Shown here piece after piece: positions 1-6,511 of a stretch of DNA of 7,455 nt. The translations under genes and the position numbers were made by a program. Below the pieces are notes generated by a model. The model did no database searches, was not told the origin of the DNA, and worked only from the letters and a program-made list of their open reading frames with translations. This stretch comes from Methanosarcinales archaeon (GTDB lineage Archaea; Halobacteriota; Methanosarcinia; Methanosarcinales; Methanogasteraceae), in contig DAOVGO010000032.1 in NCBI GenBank assembly GCA_030672345.1, positions 1-7,455 on the forward strand. Direction: 5' to 3'. Numbering within the stretch: the first letter of the stretch is position 1; each line of letters opens with the position of its first letter.

Positions 1-409
1 AGGAAAGGGGGCAATGGTTGCCCAAAGCATAAAGCCGCAGTTTAACCAGTATGTGGGCAAACATTTTGAGGCGATAGTTCAGGAGGTCCTTGAGGTTCTG
101 AATGAGCGAGAACTTCTGCCTTTTCGGTTTACTAAGGTAGGGAAGTGGTGGCACAAGGAGAAAGAGATCGATGTCGTCGCTCTGAACGAAAAAATTAAGA
201 GTACGATCTTCTGCGAGTGTAAATGGAGTGATAATGTCAATGCTCCTGAAATTATTAGGAATCTCAGGGGAAAAGCGGGGTTCGTCCCGGTTGAAAGCGA
301 GAAGGAATATTATATGGTCTTTGCGAAGAGCTTTGGGAAGAGAACAGAAGAAGAGGATGTTATTCTGTATGATCTTGAGGATATGGAACGGCTGCTTATG
401 GCGCATTAG
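1..409 (+). CDS. C-terminal part of archaeal ATPase, DUF234 domain (5' end outside window)
   Basis: The reading frame is open to the window's first base. An ATG lies at 14, but I read this as an internal Met of a longer protein, because DUF234 normally follows an AAA ATPase domain in archaea. Seen, numbering from that Met: the opening FNQYVGKHFE (10-19), GKWW (43-46), EID (51-53) and ECKW (68-71). The Asp53 / Glu68-x-Lys70 arrangement matches the PD-(D/E)XK nuclease-like fold known for DUF234. The protein ends shortly after a C-terminal LEDMERLL helix. Family knowledge: these ATPases are archaeal, often multicopy, and poorly characterised; roles in DNA or mobile-element biology are suspected. 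It converges on the diamide synthase gene. Its sequence looks more AT-rich than the minus-strand genes, which would fit transfer. The run AGGAAAGGGGG before the ATG could be a ribosome binding site, so a stand-alone DUF234 protein starting at 14 is the alternative. Confidence 0.75.
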   Translation, partial: GKGAMVAQSIKPQFNQYVGKHFEAIVQEVLEVLNERELLPFRFTKVGKWWHKEKEIDVVALNEKIKSTIFCECKWSDNVNAPEIIRNLRGKAGFVPVESEKEYYMVFAKSFGKRTEEEDVILYDLEDMERLLMAH

Positions 410-574
410 CTTTATGGAAGGGGGCGAGGTATCCTATCCTATCACTGGAAAATCCGGGTTGTGCCCCTATTACGTAAAATGAGCGGAGTTACGGATTAAA
501 CACCCCTGCCTTACGAATACTCCCTTTCTTCGGAAGTCCTGACTTTTGATCGGCGCCTGAATCGCAATTCCGGG

Positions 575-1897
575 TCATCCGCACGACTCGACAAAACGGG
601 TCACATCAAAACTCGGCGGTGCATGCATGTAACTCCCGAGCGTGGCATACTCAACCATCCCGTCCCGCCCGTCCCTGATGCCCTTGCCCCGGTTCATCCG
701 GTACGCGAATCTGGCATCCGGGGCACACAGCGTCTGCGAATAATGAAACTCGTGTCCGCGAATCCTGCCTGCACGCACGACCGGGTTTTCAGATACGCTT
801 GCATCGGTGTATCCGAGCGCCTGAAGCCGGCGGGTCATCTCGGTCTCTCCCGGAAGCACACCTGCCATCGGGTACGACGCCCCCTCCAGATCAACCAGCG
901 ACTCGCAGAGGTAGATCATGCCCCCACATTCGCCATAGATCGGCATTCCACCTGCTGCTGCGTCTCTGATCTGCTTTCTGATCCTGCTCTGCGCTGAGAG
1001 TTCCTGCGCGTACAGCTCAGGATACCCACCCCCGAAATAGAGCCCATCCACGTCGGGCAGGTCGTTTGCAAGCGGGCTAAAGAATACGAGGTCTGCGTGG
1101 CGATTCAATGAATCGATCATATCAGCGTAATAGAAGCAGAACGCGGGATCGCGGGCGATTCCGATCGTGACATCGTGCTTCGCAGGATCCTCACCGATCT
1201 CTGTCTCTATCCCTCTTTCTCTGGTCTGCTCTGCGATATCCCGGATCGCGGGGAGATCCATACAATTCTCTGCAAGTTCTTTTAGCGCAGGTACATAATC
1301 CATGCGATAGCCCTCGTGAGCCATGTACAGCCCAAGATGCCTCGACGGGAGTTTTATACGCGATGATTTCGGTATCTCTCCGAGCACAGGGACTGACAGT
1401 TCCTGCCGGATCGCTGTTCTGATCATTTCGCCGTGTTTCGGGCTCCCCACTCTGTTCAGAATCACGCCTGCGACGTTGATCCGCGGATCGAAATCGCAGT
1501 AGCCTTTTATGAGTGCGGCAGCGCTTCTGGACATGCCCTTGACATCGACAACAAGGATTACAGGGACATCGAGCACCCGTGCGATATGCGCTGCGGATGC
1601 GATGTCGGTGTCGCCCATGCCATCATAAAGCCCCATCGCGCCCTCGATCACGCAGATGTCGGCGCCGGCGGACGCTGACGCAAACGTCTTTGAAACGCCG
1701 TCCTCACCCATCATGAATATGTCCAAATTTCGGGACGGGCGTCCGCATATCGCGGTGTGGTGGCTCGGATCGATGTAATCGGGTCCGATCTTGAACGGCG
1801 CAACCGTGCACCTGCGCGTAAACGCAGCCAATAGCGCCATTGTAACGGTCGTTTTGCCAACGCCGCTGTGCGTTCCTGCGATCAGTATGGCTGACAT
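575..1897 (-). CDS. cbiA: Cobyrinate / Ni-sirohydrochlorin a,c-diamide synthase (CbiA/CfbB family)
   Basis: ATP- and glutamine-dependent amidation of the a and c acetate side chains of a tetrapyrrole: cobyrinate for B12, or Ni-sirohydrochlorin for coenzyme F430. The 440-residue length is usual for the family. Seen: P-loop GTHSGVGKTT (8-17), the family signature GPDYIDPSHH (38-47), the acidic EGAMGLYDG segment near residue 90, LNRVGSPKH mid-protein, and a C-terminal class-I glutaminase domain with YGECGGMIYL (nucleophile Cys324) and GSYMHAPP with the likely catalytic His425. I chose the ATG at 1897, which places the P-loop near the N-terminus as is normal; a TTG at 1915 would add six residues. 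No Shine-Dalgarno site precedes it and an AT-rich TATA-like block lies just upstream, so the mRNA may be leaderless. Methanogens often carry two paralogs, CbiA and CfbB, and the sequence alone does not tell me which this is. It has no cobalamin or F430 neighbours here. Confidence 0.93.
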   Translation of the reverse strand: MSAILIAGTHSGVGKTTVTMALLAAFTRRCTVAPFKIGPDYIDPSHHTAICGRPSRNLDIFMMGEDGVSKTFASASAGADICVIEGAMGLYDGMGDTDIASAAHIARVLDVPVILVVDVKGMSRSAAALIKGYCDFDPRINVAGVILNRVGSPKHGEMIRTAIRQELSVPVLGEIPKSSRIKLPSRHLGLYMAHEGYRMDYVPALKELAENCMDLPAIRDIAEQTRERGIETEIGEDPAKHDVTIGIARDPAFCFYYADMIDSLNRHADLVFFSPLANDLPDVDGLYFGGGYPELYAQELSAQSRIRKQIRDAAAGGMPIYGECGGMIYLCESLVDLEGASYPMAGVLPGETEMTRRLQALGYTDASVSENPVVRAGRIRGHEFHYSQTLCAPDARFAYRMNRGKGIRDGRDGMVEYATLGSYMHAPPSFDVTRFVESCG

Positions 1898-1901
1898 GGT
1901 T

Positions 1902-1931
1902 TTAACGATTATCAATGATTATTAACGATTA
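1902..1931. repeat. Three tandem 10-bp AT-rich units before the diamide synthase start
   Basis: Plus-strand units are TTAACGATTA (1902-1911), TCAATGATTA (1912-1921) and TTAACGATTA (1922-1931). The outer two are identical and the middle differs at two positions. The 10-bp period puts the units on one face of the helix. The block ends five bases before the minus-strand ATG at 1897 and covers the place where a TATA box for a leaderless transcript would sit. It may be a promoter, a regulator site, or both. Confidence 0.55.
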
Positions 1932-2125
1932 CCCGGCGGGAAAACCGGCGTGAGTGGGGGAACTTGCGTTTTTGAGGTCATGGTTGCGTGGAGGGTGGCG
2001 AGCCACATATACGTTTTGATAGAGGGAAATTTGGGGGGTTGACCTGTGCCGATGTCGGCAAAAACCTGCAAGATGAGTTGTGATTAGTGCAATTCAGAGT
2101 TATTCCGCTGGTAAAGCCCGAAAAA
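1932..2125. other. Intergenic gap between PUA gene and diamide synthase gene
   Basis: No gene is supported here. The gap contains a short inverted repeat, TGCCGA-TG-TCGGCA (2047-2060), about 65 bases past the PUA stop. On the minus strand a run of five T precedes it rather than follows it, so it does not look like an intrinsic terminator of the PUA gene. A second, weaker element pairs CCGG with CCGG around 1933-1948. Confidence 0.5.
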
Positions 2126-2593
2126 TCAGCCGCAAGGTCGAGCGATCCGCCGCACATCCACCCCTGCCCCGCGTTCGAATGCGAGCAGTTCGGATGCGCA
2201 CAGCTTTGCCTGCCCTGTCGCAAGGAGCGTATCGTCTTTATCCACCACGAGCACCTCGTCGCCGCTCCTTATCGCAGGGTCGGCGTCGGTGATGTGCCGT
2301 GCAAACGCGGTCTTTCCCTCGCTGACGAAGGGTACGGCATCACAGGTGACAACAACCCGCATGGCAGGACTGGGGAGCGAGGCATGTAGCCTGGACGCCC
2401 CGAGTCTTCCGAGCGTGAATTGATTGTCGCTTGCCCGAAGTGTTGCAACGTGCTCTGTACCCTGCATGACCTGGCGGATCCTGCCGCTTGCCGATAGCCT
2501 GAATGTCACATCGTCAGGAAAGAGCGCCCTACCTGCACCGCTGCCAAACTGGTAGTCAGCGATTACCCGTACCTTCTTAAGTTGCGGATCCAT
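2126..2593 (-). CDS. Stand-alone archaeal PUA-domain protein (archaeosine TGT/ArcS C-terminal type)
   Basis: A 155-residue protein with two parts. Residues 1-70 (LKKVRVIADYQFGSGAG..LFPDD..., then SGRIRQV and ATLRASDNQFTLGRLGASRL) resemble the C2-type domain that precedes PUA in archaeosine tRNA-guanine transglycosylase and ArcS. Residues 78-149 are a PUA RNA-binding domain: MRVVV, VPFVSEGKTAFARH (88-100), ADP.IR.GDEVLVVD (104-118), LATGQA (124-129) and the closing FERGAGVDVR. In the family, PUA domains bind the tRNA acceptor arm. Small free-standing versions occur in methanogens and probably assist tRNA or rRNA modification; no catalytic domain is visible here. I start at ATG 2593 because conserved sequence begins there. 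ATG 2620 adds nine residues, and the frame stays open to 2818, but that part does not look like family sequence. No Shine-Dalgarno site is seen. The true role is not known to me. Confidence 0.85.
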   Translation of the reverse strand: MDPQLKKVRVIADYQFGSGAGRALFPDDVTFRLSASGRIRQVMQGTEHVATLRASDNQFTLGRLGASRLHASLPSPAMRVVVTCDAVPFVSEGKTAFARHITDADPAIRSGDEVLVVDKDDTLLATGQAKLCASELLAFERGAGVDVRRIARPCG

Positions 2594-2875
2594 GATCGAA
2601 TCTGGGGCATAGGGGATCATAATGGTTGGGCAGCTGGCACCCCGGTTTTGTGTAATCGTGAAAGAGCCCCCCACCTGCCCACGTTCTTTTGCGAACTTTC
2701 CGGCGGCAGATGGTAGATTATGCCCACAACTTGAGAGAGATCGATGTGACTGGAAAATATCAAAAAGTCTCGTCGAGCATGCGGTCGTAGAGCGCCAGTT
2801 CGTCAACGCTTGCGGCATCTATTCGTGGTGTTGTTCGTGGTACCGTTCATGATCGTGTCAGATGCGGTCGGGGTT
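2594..2875. other. 282-bp gap with an orphan coding-like frame
   Basis: No complete gene is supported. On the minus strand, 2846-2760 is open for 28 codons between two TGA codons and reads TTPRIDAASVDELALYDR followed by MLDETF and a stop. This acidic, amphipathic sequence reads like a real protein C-terminus, but the frame has no ATG, GTG or TTG before its internal Met. It may be a gene remnant or chance. The open frame upstream of the PUA start (2594-2818) also reads through but shows no recognised domain. Confidence 0.4.
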
Positions 2876-4354
2876 TCAAAAGGGCACGCCTGCTTGCTGT
2901 CCCACTACATGAGCCTTGATCAGATTGGTGGTTCCGGCAGCGAATATGGGCACGCCTGCCGTGAGCACCACCAGATCGCTGGTCTCCACGAACCCGGCAT
3001 CAATCGCAGACTGTATTGACGCTGCGACCATCTCGTCGGTGTTCTCGGTCACAAGCAGGATCATGAGCGGTACAACACCCCACACAAGCGCAAGTCTGCG
3101 GAACGTTATCTCGTCGGGCGTGATCGCAATGATCGGCGTTTCAGGGCGGTACATCGAGACGACCCCTGCGGTGCTTCCCGAATACGTGGTGGTGATGATC
3201 GCCGCGGCACCCAGATCGTGTGCAAGCTGGCATACGGCATGTCCGATGCCATGCTCAATCGAGAGCGACGACGCATCAGCATACGTGTGCATGTAGCGAC
3301 CTTGCGATGATGATTCGGTCATCTTCGCGATCCGATCCATCATTGCGACGCTCTCGATCGGATATTTCCCGATCGTGGTCTCCCCTGATAGCATGATCGC
3401 ATCGGTTCCATCGAGTATGGCGTTTGCAACGTCGGTTACCTCGGCACGGGTCGGGGTTGCGTTGCGGATCATCGATTCAAGCATCTGGGTGGCTGTGATC
3501 ACGGGTTTGCCAGCCGCATTGGACTCCTTGATGAGCATCTTCTGCGCCATCGGGACGTTTTCAATCGGGATCTCGACTCCAAGATCACCTCTTGCCACCA
3601 TGATCCCATCTGCCACCTTGAGGATCTCTGAAAAGTTGTCAAGTCCCTTTTTTGTCTCGATTTTGGCGATAACCGGGATGTCTGCTCCCTGCTCCCTGAT
3701 CGTCTGCTTGAGATCAGAGACATCGGACGCCGCCCTGACAAACGAAATCGCGATGTAATCGATCCCCTGCCCTATGCCAAACATGAGATCCTCGGTATCC
3801 TTCTCAGTGACGCTCGGCGTCGAGAAATCCGCGCCCGGGACGCTCACACCCCTGCGATCCGTAAGCACGCCCCCGACGATGACCTTTGCTTCCACAGATC
3901 CGCCGCCGGCTTTCAGAATCTGTACCCGGATCAGACCGTCATCGATCAGGATCATCTGACCCTCGCAGACCTCCTGATCGAAGAACGGGTAGTTCACAGT
4001 GATCACATGTCCAGCCCCGCCGCTGGCGCTCGCAGAATCGGCAGAGTCTATGCCCGCGGGATCCGTGTGGATCGTCAGAGCATCACCTGCCTGAAGGATG
4101 ATGTTTTCGCCACCCGGATTCCCGGTTCGGATCTTTGGACCCTGGATATCCATCATGATGGCGAGAGGGGTCTTATTTTCATCTGCCAGCTCCCTTATCA
4201 TCCGTATCCGGTCCCTGTGCCACTCGTGTGTGCCATGCGACATATTGAGCCTGATTACGTCTGCTCCGTGCATGATTAACTGGTTCAAGGTATCACGTGA
4301 CTCGGTTGCAGGACCGATGGTGCATACAATCTTTGTTTTTCGTCTATGAGTCAT
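2876..4354 (-). CDS. pyk: Pyruvate kinase
   Basis: Transfers phosphate from phosphoenolpyruvate to ADP, giving pyruvate and ATP; a cytosolic, tetrameric enzyme closing glycolysis. The 492 residues are slightly longer than the usual 470-480. Seen: N-terminal KTKIVCTIGPA (6-16) and VIRLNMSHG (33-41) of the A domain; DIQGPKIRTG (69-78); a B domain (about 80-180) with LIDDGLI (137-142) and RGVSVPG; signature IPVIAKIETKKGL (226-238) with catalytic Lys231 and metal ligand Glu233; ARGDLGVEI (254-262, Asp257); ITATQMLESM (286-295); DAIMLSGETTIGKYP (318-332); then a C-terminal domain with TYSGSTAG (390-397) and ending GVPF. No PEP-utilising mobile domain follows the C-terminal domain. I use ATG 4354, just ahead of the conserved region; a GTG at 4432 would add 26 unconserved residues. 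AGGA lies unusually close to the ATG, so initiation may be leaderless or atypical. The B domain carries a Ser/Ala/Gly-rich insert (about 101-115). Confidence 0.97.
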   Translation of the reverse strand: MTHRRKTKIVCTIGPATESRDTLNQLIMHGADVIRLNMSHGTHEWHRDRIRMIRELADENKTPLAIMMDIQGPKIRTGNPGGENIILQAGDALTIHTDPAGIDSADSASASGGAGHVITVNYPFFDQEVCEGQMILIDDGLIRVQILKAGGGSVEAKVIVGGVLTDRRGVSVPGADFSTPSVTEKDTEDLMFGIGQGIDYIAISFVRAASDVSDLKQTIREQGADIPVIAKIETKKGLDNFSEILKVADGIMVARGDLGVEIPIENVPMAQKMLIKESNAAGKPVITATQMLESMIRNATPTRAEVTDVANAILDGTDAIMLSGETTIGKYPIESVAMMDRIAKMTESSSQGRYMHTYADASSLSIEHGIGHAVCQLAHDLGAAAIITTTYSGSTAGVVSMYRPETPIIAITPDEITFRRLALVWGVVPLMILLVTENTDEMVAASIQSAIDAGFVETSDLVVLTAGVPIFAAGTTNLIKAHVVGQQAGVPF

Positions 4355-4383
4355 ATTCCTGATGTGATCTTTGTATCTCCCCT

Positions 4384-4390
4384 GATATAT
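4384..4390 (-). promoter_or_regulatory. Candidate TATA box close to the pyruvate kinase start
   Basis: The minus strand reads ATATATC here, about 30 bases before ATG 4354. An archaeal start site 25 bases downstream would leave a leader of only a few bases, in line with the weak Shine-Dalgarno context of the gene. It competes with the box at 4479-4486 as the main pyruvate kinase promoter. Confidence 0.45.
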
Positions 4391-4407
4391 GGTTTGGCGT
4401 TGGAAGG

Positions 4408-4455
4408 AACCACCTGCACCAGTTATGCGCACCGTTGGCGTGGTGACAGGTGGTT
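4408..4455 (-). promoter_or_regulatory. Long stem-loop in the pyruvate kinase leader region
   Basis: Arms AACCACCTGCACC (4408-4420) and GGTG-A-CAGGTGGTT (4442-4455) pair over 13 bp with one bulged A; the outer nine pairs are perfect. The loop of about 21 bases may pair further through its GC-rich ends. On the minus strand the element begins about 27 bases after the TATA box at 4479-4486, where an archaeal transcript would start, and ends about 53 bases before the pyruvate kinase ATG. It could be a 5' leader structure or a protein-binding palindrome between two promoters. Confidence 0.6.
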
Positions 4456-4478
4456 ACGCAAGGGTGGCTCTGAAGTTG

Positions 4479-4511
4479 TATATATACCCCGCAGGAAAGC
4501 GCAATTCCTGC
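4479..4511 (-). promoter_or_regulatory. TATATATA box with an abutting inverted repeat (upstream pyruvate kinase promoter)
   Basis: TATATATA occupies 4479-4486. Four bases upstream on the minus strand is a perfect 7-bp inverted repeat, GCAGGAA (4491-4497) and TTCCTGC (4505-4511), with a 7-base spacer. The repeat covers and extends beyond the usual BRE position, as expected for an operator that would block or recruit TFB. The TATA sequence is symmetric, so its direction is assigned from the downstream gene. The minus direction leads to pyruvate kinase with a leader of about 100 bases. Confidence 0.5.
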
Positions 4512-4513
4512 CG

Positions 4514-4536
4514 GTGCTATAGTAATAGTATACCAC
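4514..4536 (-). other. Small hairpin 3' of the OB-fold gene
   Basis: Plus-strand arms GTGCTATA (4514-4521) and TATACCAC (4529-4536) pair at seven of eight positions around a 7-base loop. The hairpin begins ten bases after the OB-fold stop codon. No T-run follows on the minus strand, so I call it a possible transcript-end structure rather than a terminator. Confidence 0.35.
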
Positions 4537-4545
4537 ACCTTCCTA

Positions 4546-5262
4546 CTATTTCTTCCCGCCACCTCTCCTTACCCCTGTCAGCACAAATAACGCAAAGAGG
4601 AGCACACAGACCGTCGCAAGTCCCGAGAATCCGGGGATGCCGAAAGGCAGCGCAGTCTTCTTCCCGAACGTGTCCGCATATAACGTGTCGGCGATGAATA
4701 TGCCGCTTGCCTTGACCATGGTTCCCGGCTCCAGCGTTGTGTCGCCACAGTAGAACACCCTGACATACTTTCCATCGCTCTCGACTTGAATCCGGTGTCC
4801 CATACCTGATTTCGTGACATCGGACAGGTTGCCGACGATGGTCACCTTCTTGCCGTTGTACGACCCCGGATGGTCTGAGAGTTCCTGTAACGGGACGGTT
4901 CCTGCATCGACCAGGGGCCAATGGAGAATAGCTTCGGGAATGAAGATGTCTTCGTCGGTTCTCCTGTAATAAAAGGCGCCGATCATCTTTACGGTGTCTC
5001 CATCCTCAAATCCCTCAAAGAGCGCTGACTGTTTCGCATCGACAGCAATACCGGACGCTTCGTCGCTGATGCGTGCTTTGTCAGAGATATTTGTCAGCGT
5101 GCCGACGAGCCCGATCGTCCCGCGCGTGAACGTGCCGTCATAATACTCAGGGTCTGCCACCACCTCTGCCACGGTGGTTTCATGCATATCGAAACTGATG
5201 GCATATACCGGCGATGCCGTTGCTGTTAGCATACACAAAATCAATAATAATCTCATAATCAT
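4546..5262 (-). CDS. Exported tandem OB-fold protein with PGF-CTERM-type anchor
   Basis: A 238-residue surface protein, not assigned to a named family. Seen: a signal peptide (MIMRLLLILCMLTATASPVYA, cut likely after VYA at 21); two similar beta-rich domains (about 28-116 and 122-205), each opening with a Y-(D/N)-G motif (DPEYYDGTFTRGTIGLVGTL and HPGSYNGKKVTIVGNL) and looking like OB folds; then GIPGF (208-212), a hydrophobic stretch to about 230, and a basic tail VRRGGGKK. PGF followed by a membrane helix and a basic end is the PGF-CTERM layout, known to be processed by archaeosortase A and lipid-anchored. The start is ATG 5262, since GGAGGT lies eight bases before it; ATG 5280 would add six residues and has a weaker site. 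The second domain holds the mature region's only Cys, in VFYCGD (172). It lies 190 bases after ahbD; a shared transcript is possible but not evident. Confidence 0.8.
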   Translation of the reverse strand: MIMRLLLILCMLTATASPVYAISFDMHETTVAEVVADPEYYDGTFTRGTIGLVGTLTNISDKARISDEASGIAVDAKQSALFEGFEDGDTVKMIGAFYYRRTDEDIFIPEAILHWPLVDAGTVPLQELSDHPGSYNGKKVTIVGNLSDVTKSGMGHRIQVESDGKYVRVFYCGDTTLEPGTMVKASGIFIADTLYADTFGKKTALPFGIPGFSGLATVCVLLFALFVLTGVRRGGGKK

Positions 5263-5270
5263 AGATACAT

Positions 5271-5276
5271 ACCTCC
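5271..5276 (-). promoter_or_regulatory. Ribosome binding site that decides the OB-fold protein start
   Basis: GGAGGT on the minus strand, followed by eight bases and then ATG 5262. It lies inside the first codons of the longer alternative from 5280, which favours the shorter protein. Confidence 0.7.
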
Positions 5277-5381
5277 GCATGTCGTTATACTCCCCTATCT
5301 TCTATCATCCCGTGCGATCCGCTTTCGCGCATGTTTGTGACTCTTTTGGATAATGTGTGATCGGCTGCCACCTCCCACACT

Positions 5382-5416
5382 CCAATACTGTAGTTTGTCG
5401 CAAGCGGTATTATTGG
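5382..5416. other. Imperfect inverted repeat in the ahbD to OB-fold gap
   Basis: CCAATAC (5382-5388) faces GTATTATTGG (5407-5416); the outer six bases CCAATA/TATTGG pair perfectly and a short bulge interrupts the rest. It begins about 37 bases after the ahbD stop on the minus strand. The rest of the gap (5263-5452) holds no gene I can support. It could be a 3' structure of the isf-ahbD transcript or an operator for the next gene. Confidence 0.3.
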
Positions 5417-5452
5417 TTTTGTGGCGCAGGTGCCCAAATACGTGTACCGGAA

Positions 5453-6511
5453 TCATCTTCGAGTGCGCGGCTGATAGATGCAGTACGGCTCTTCTGCGAG
5501 ATAATCGCCTGTCGCGGCGTATGCGCGAGCACGGCATCCGCCGCAGACCCGTTTATACTCACAGATGCCGCACTTCCCCTTCAGCTTGCCTGCGTCGCGC
5601 AGATCCAGAAAGACCTTTGCGTGAGTCCATATCTCCTTAAAACTCGTCTCCCGGATATTTCCCGCAAGAACCGGCAGGTATCCGCACGGATAAACCCCGC
5701 CGGTTCGTGAGATGAAACAGAAACCGGTGCCGGCGAGACATCCCTTCGTCATTGCCTCGAAGCCGTGAGTCTCCGCGGTAACAGTGATCCCCTCCTCTTT
5801 TGCACGCTCACGCATGATCCTGAAGTAGTGGGGCGCGCACGTCGCCTTCAACTGAAGCCCGACCTTGTCCCGCTGGTCATAGAACCAGTTTAAGATCCGC
5901 TCGTATTCGGCTGGCGGTATCTCGTCCTCCTCCCTGCCGCGCCCTGTTGGCACAAGGAGGAAGATGTGGAGCGCATCCGCGCCGAGCTCCGTGCTCAGAT
6001 CAAGGATCTTCGGGATCTGGTCGATGTTTTCCTTTGATACCGTGGTATTGATCTGCAGACTGATGCCTGCTTTTCGAATCTCTGATATTCCGCGCATTGC
6101 GCCGTCAAAGGCTCCCGGCATCCCCCGAAAAGCGTCATGTGTCACAGAGTCCGCGCCATCGATGCTCACGCTGATCCGCGATATACCTGCATCCTTCAGC
6201 CGCTCTGCGACATCCCGGGTCACAGGTGTTCCGTTGGTCGCAAGCACGACCCTAAGCCCCTTATCGACGCCGTATCTTGCTATTTCATACACATCATCGC
6301 GCATCAGCGGCTCTCCACCGCTTAAGATGAGAATCGGGCTCGCAAAGTCCGCTATCTCGTCGATCAGGCAAAACGCCTCGTCCGTGGACAACTCGTTTGG
6401 ATCCGGAATCTCTGTGGATGAGCCGCGACAGTGCTTGCATCTGAGATTGCAGGCTCCGGTGATCTCCCATGCGATTAGTCGCGGTTTTATCTCTTTTACC
6501 ATGGTCATCAT
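5453..6511 (-). CDS. ahbD: Radical SAM heme synthase of the AhbD type (Fe-coproporphyrin III decarboxylase)
   Basis: AhbD performs the last step of the siroheme-dependent heme route of archaea and sulfate reducers: oxidative decarboxylation of two propionates of Fe-coproporphyrin III to vinyl groups, using SAM radicals. The 352-residue length fits. Seen: CNLRCKHC (Cys21, 25, 28) for the SAM [4Fe-4S] cluster; GGEP (65-68); SISIDGA-like SVSIDGA (115-121); INTTVSK (154-160); HIFLLVPTGRGRE (182-194); KATCAPHYFRI (222-232); and a SPASM-like C-terminus with GCLAGTGFCFIS (Cys258, 265), YPCGYLP (Cys276), CGICEYKRVCGGCRARA (Cys314, 317, 323, 326) and Cys344. The C-terminal pattern is what I recognise as AhbD rather than its relatives AhbC or NirJ. 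The start ATG 6511 overlaps the upstream stop in an ATGA, implying translational coupling; ATG 6508 and 6502 are alternatives. No other ahb gene is in the window. Confidence 0.85.
   Translation of the reverse strand: MMTMVKEIKPRLIAWEITGACNLRCKHCRGSSTEIPDPNELSTDEAFCLIDEIADFASPILILSGGEPLMRDDVYEIARYGVDKGLRVVLATNGTPVTRDVAERLKDAGISRISVSIDGADSVTHDAFRGMPGAFDGAMRGISEIRKAGISLQINTTVSKENIDQIPKILDLSTELGADALHIFLLVPTGRGREEDEIPPAEYERILNWFYDQRDKVGLQLKATCAPHYFRIMRERAKEEGITVTAETHGFEAMTKGCLAGTGFCFISRTGGVYPCGYLPVLAGNIRETSFKEIWTHAKVFLDLRDAGKLKGKCGICEYKRVCGGCRARAYAATGDYLAEEPYCIYQPRTRR

Noticed and set aside
410..574. Possible tRNA or structured RNA between the convergent genes
   Set aside because: No cloverleaf could be drawn; only very short palindromes (for example TTACGTAA at 470-477) are present.
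623..997. Plus-strand open frame opposite the diamide synthase
   Set aside because: Antisense to the conserved glutaminase domain; composition rich in Arg, His and Cys typical of a shadow frame.
2047..2060. TGCCGA/TCGGCA inverted repeat as terminator of the PUA gene
   Set aside because: The T-run lies on the wrong side for minus-strand transcription, and the perfect arms leave only two bases for a loop.
2594..2818. N-terminal extension of the PUA protein by up to 75 residues
   Set aside because: The frame is open, but conserved family sequence starts at the ATG at 2593 and the extension has no recognised domain.
4355..4432. GTG start adding 26 residues to pyruvate kinase
   Set aside because: The added residues are unconserved and would be encoded by the stem-loop region; ATG 4354 directly precedes the conserved KTKIVCTIGPA.
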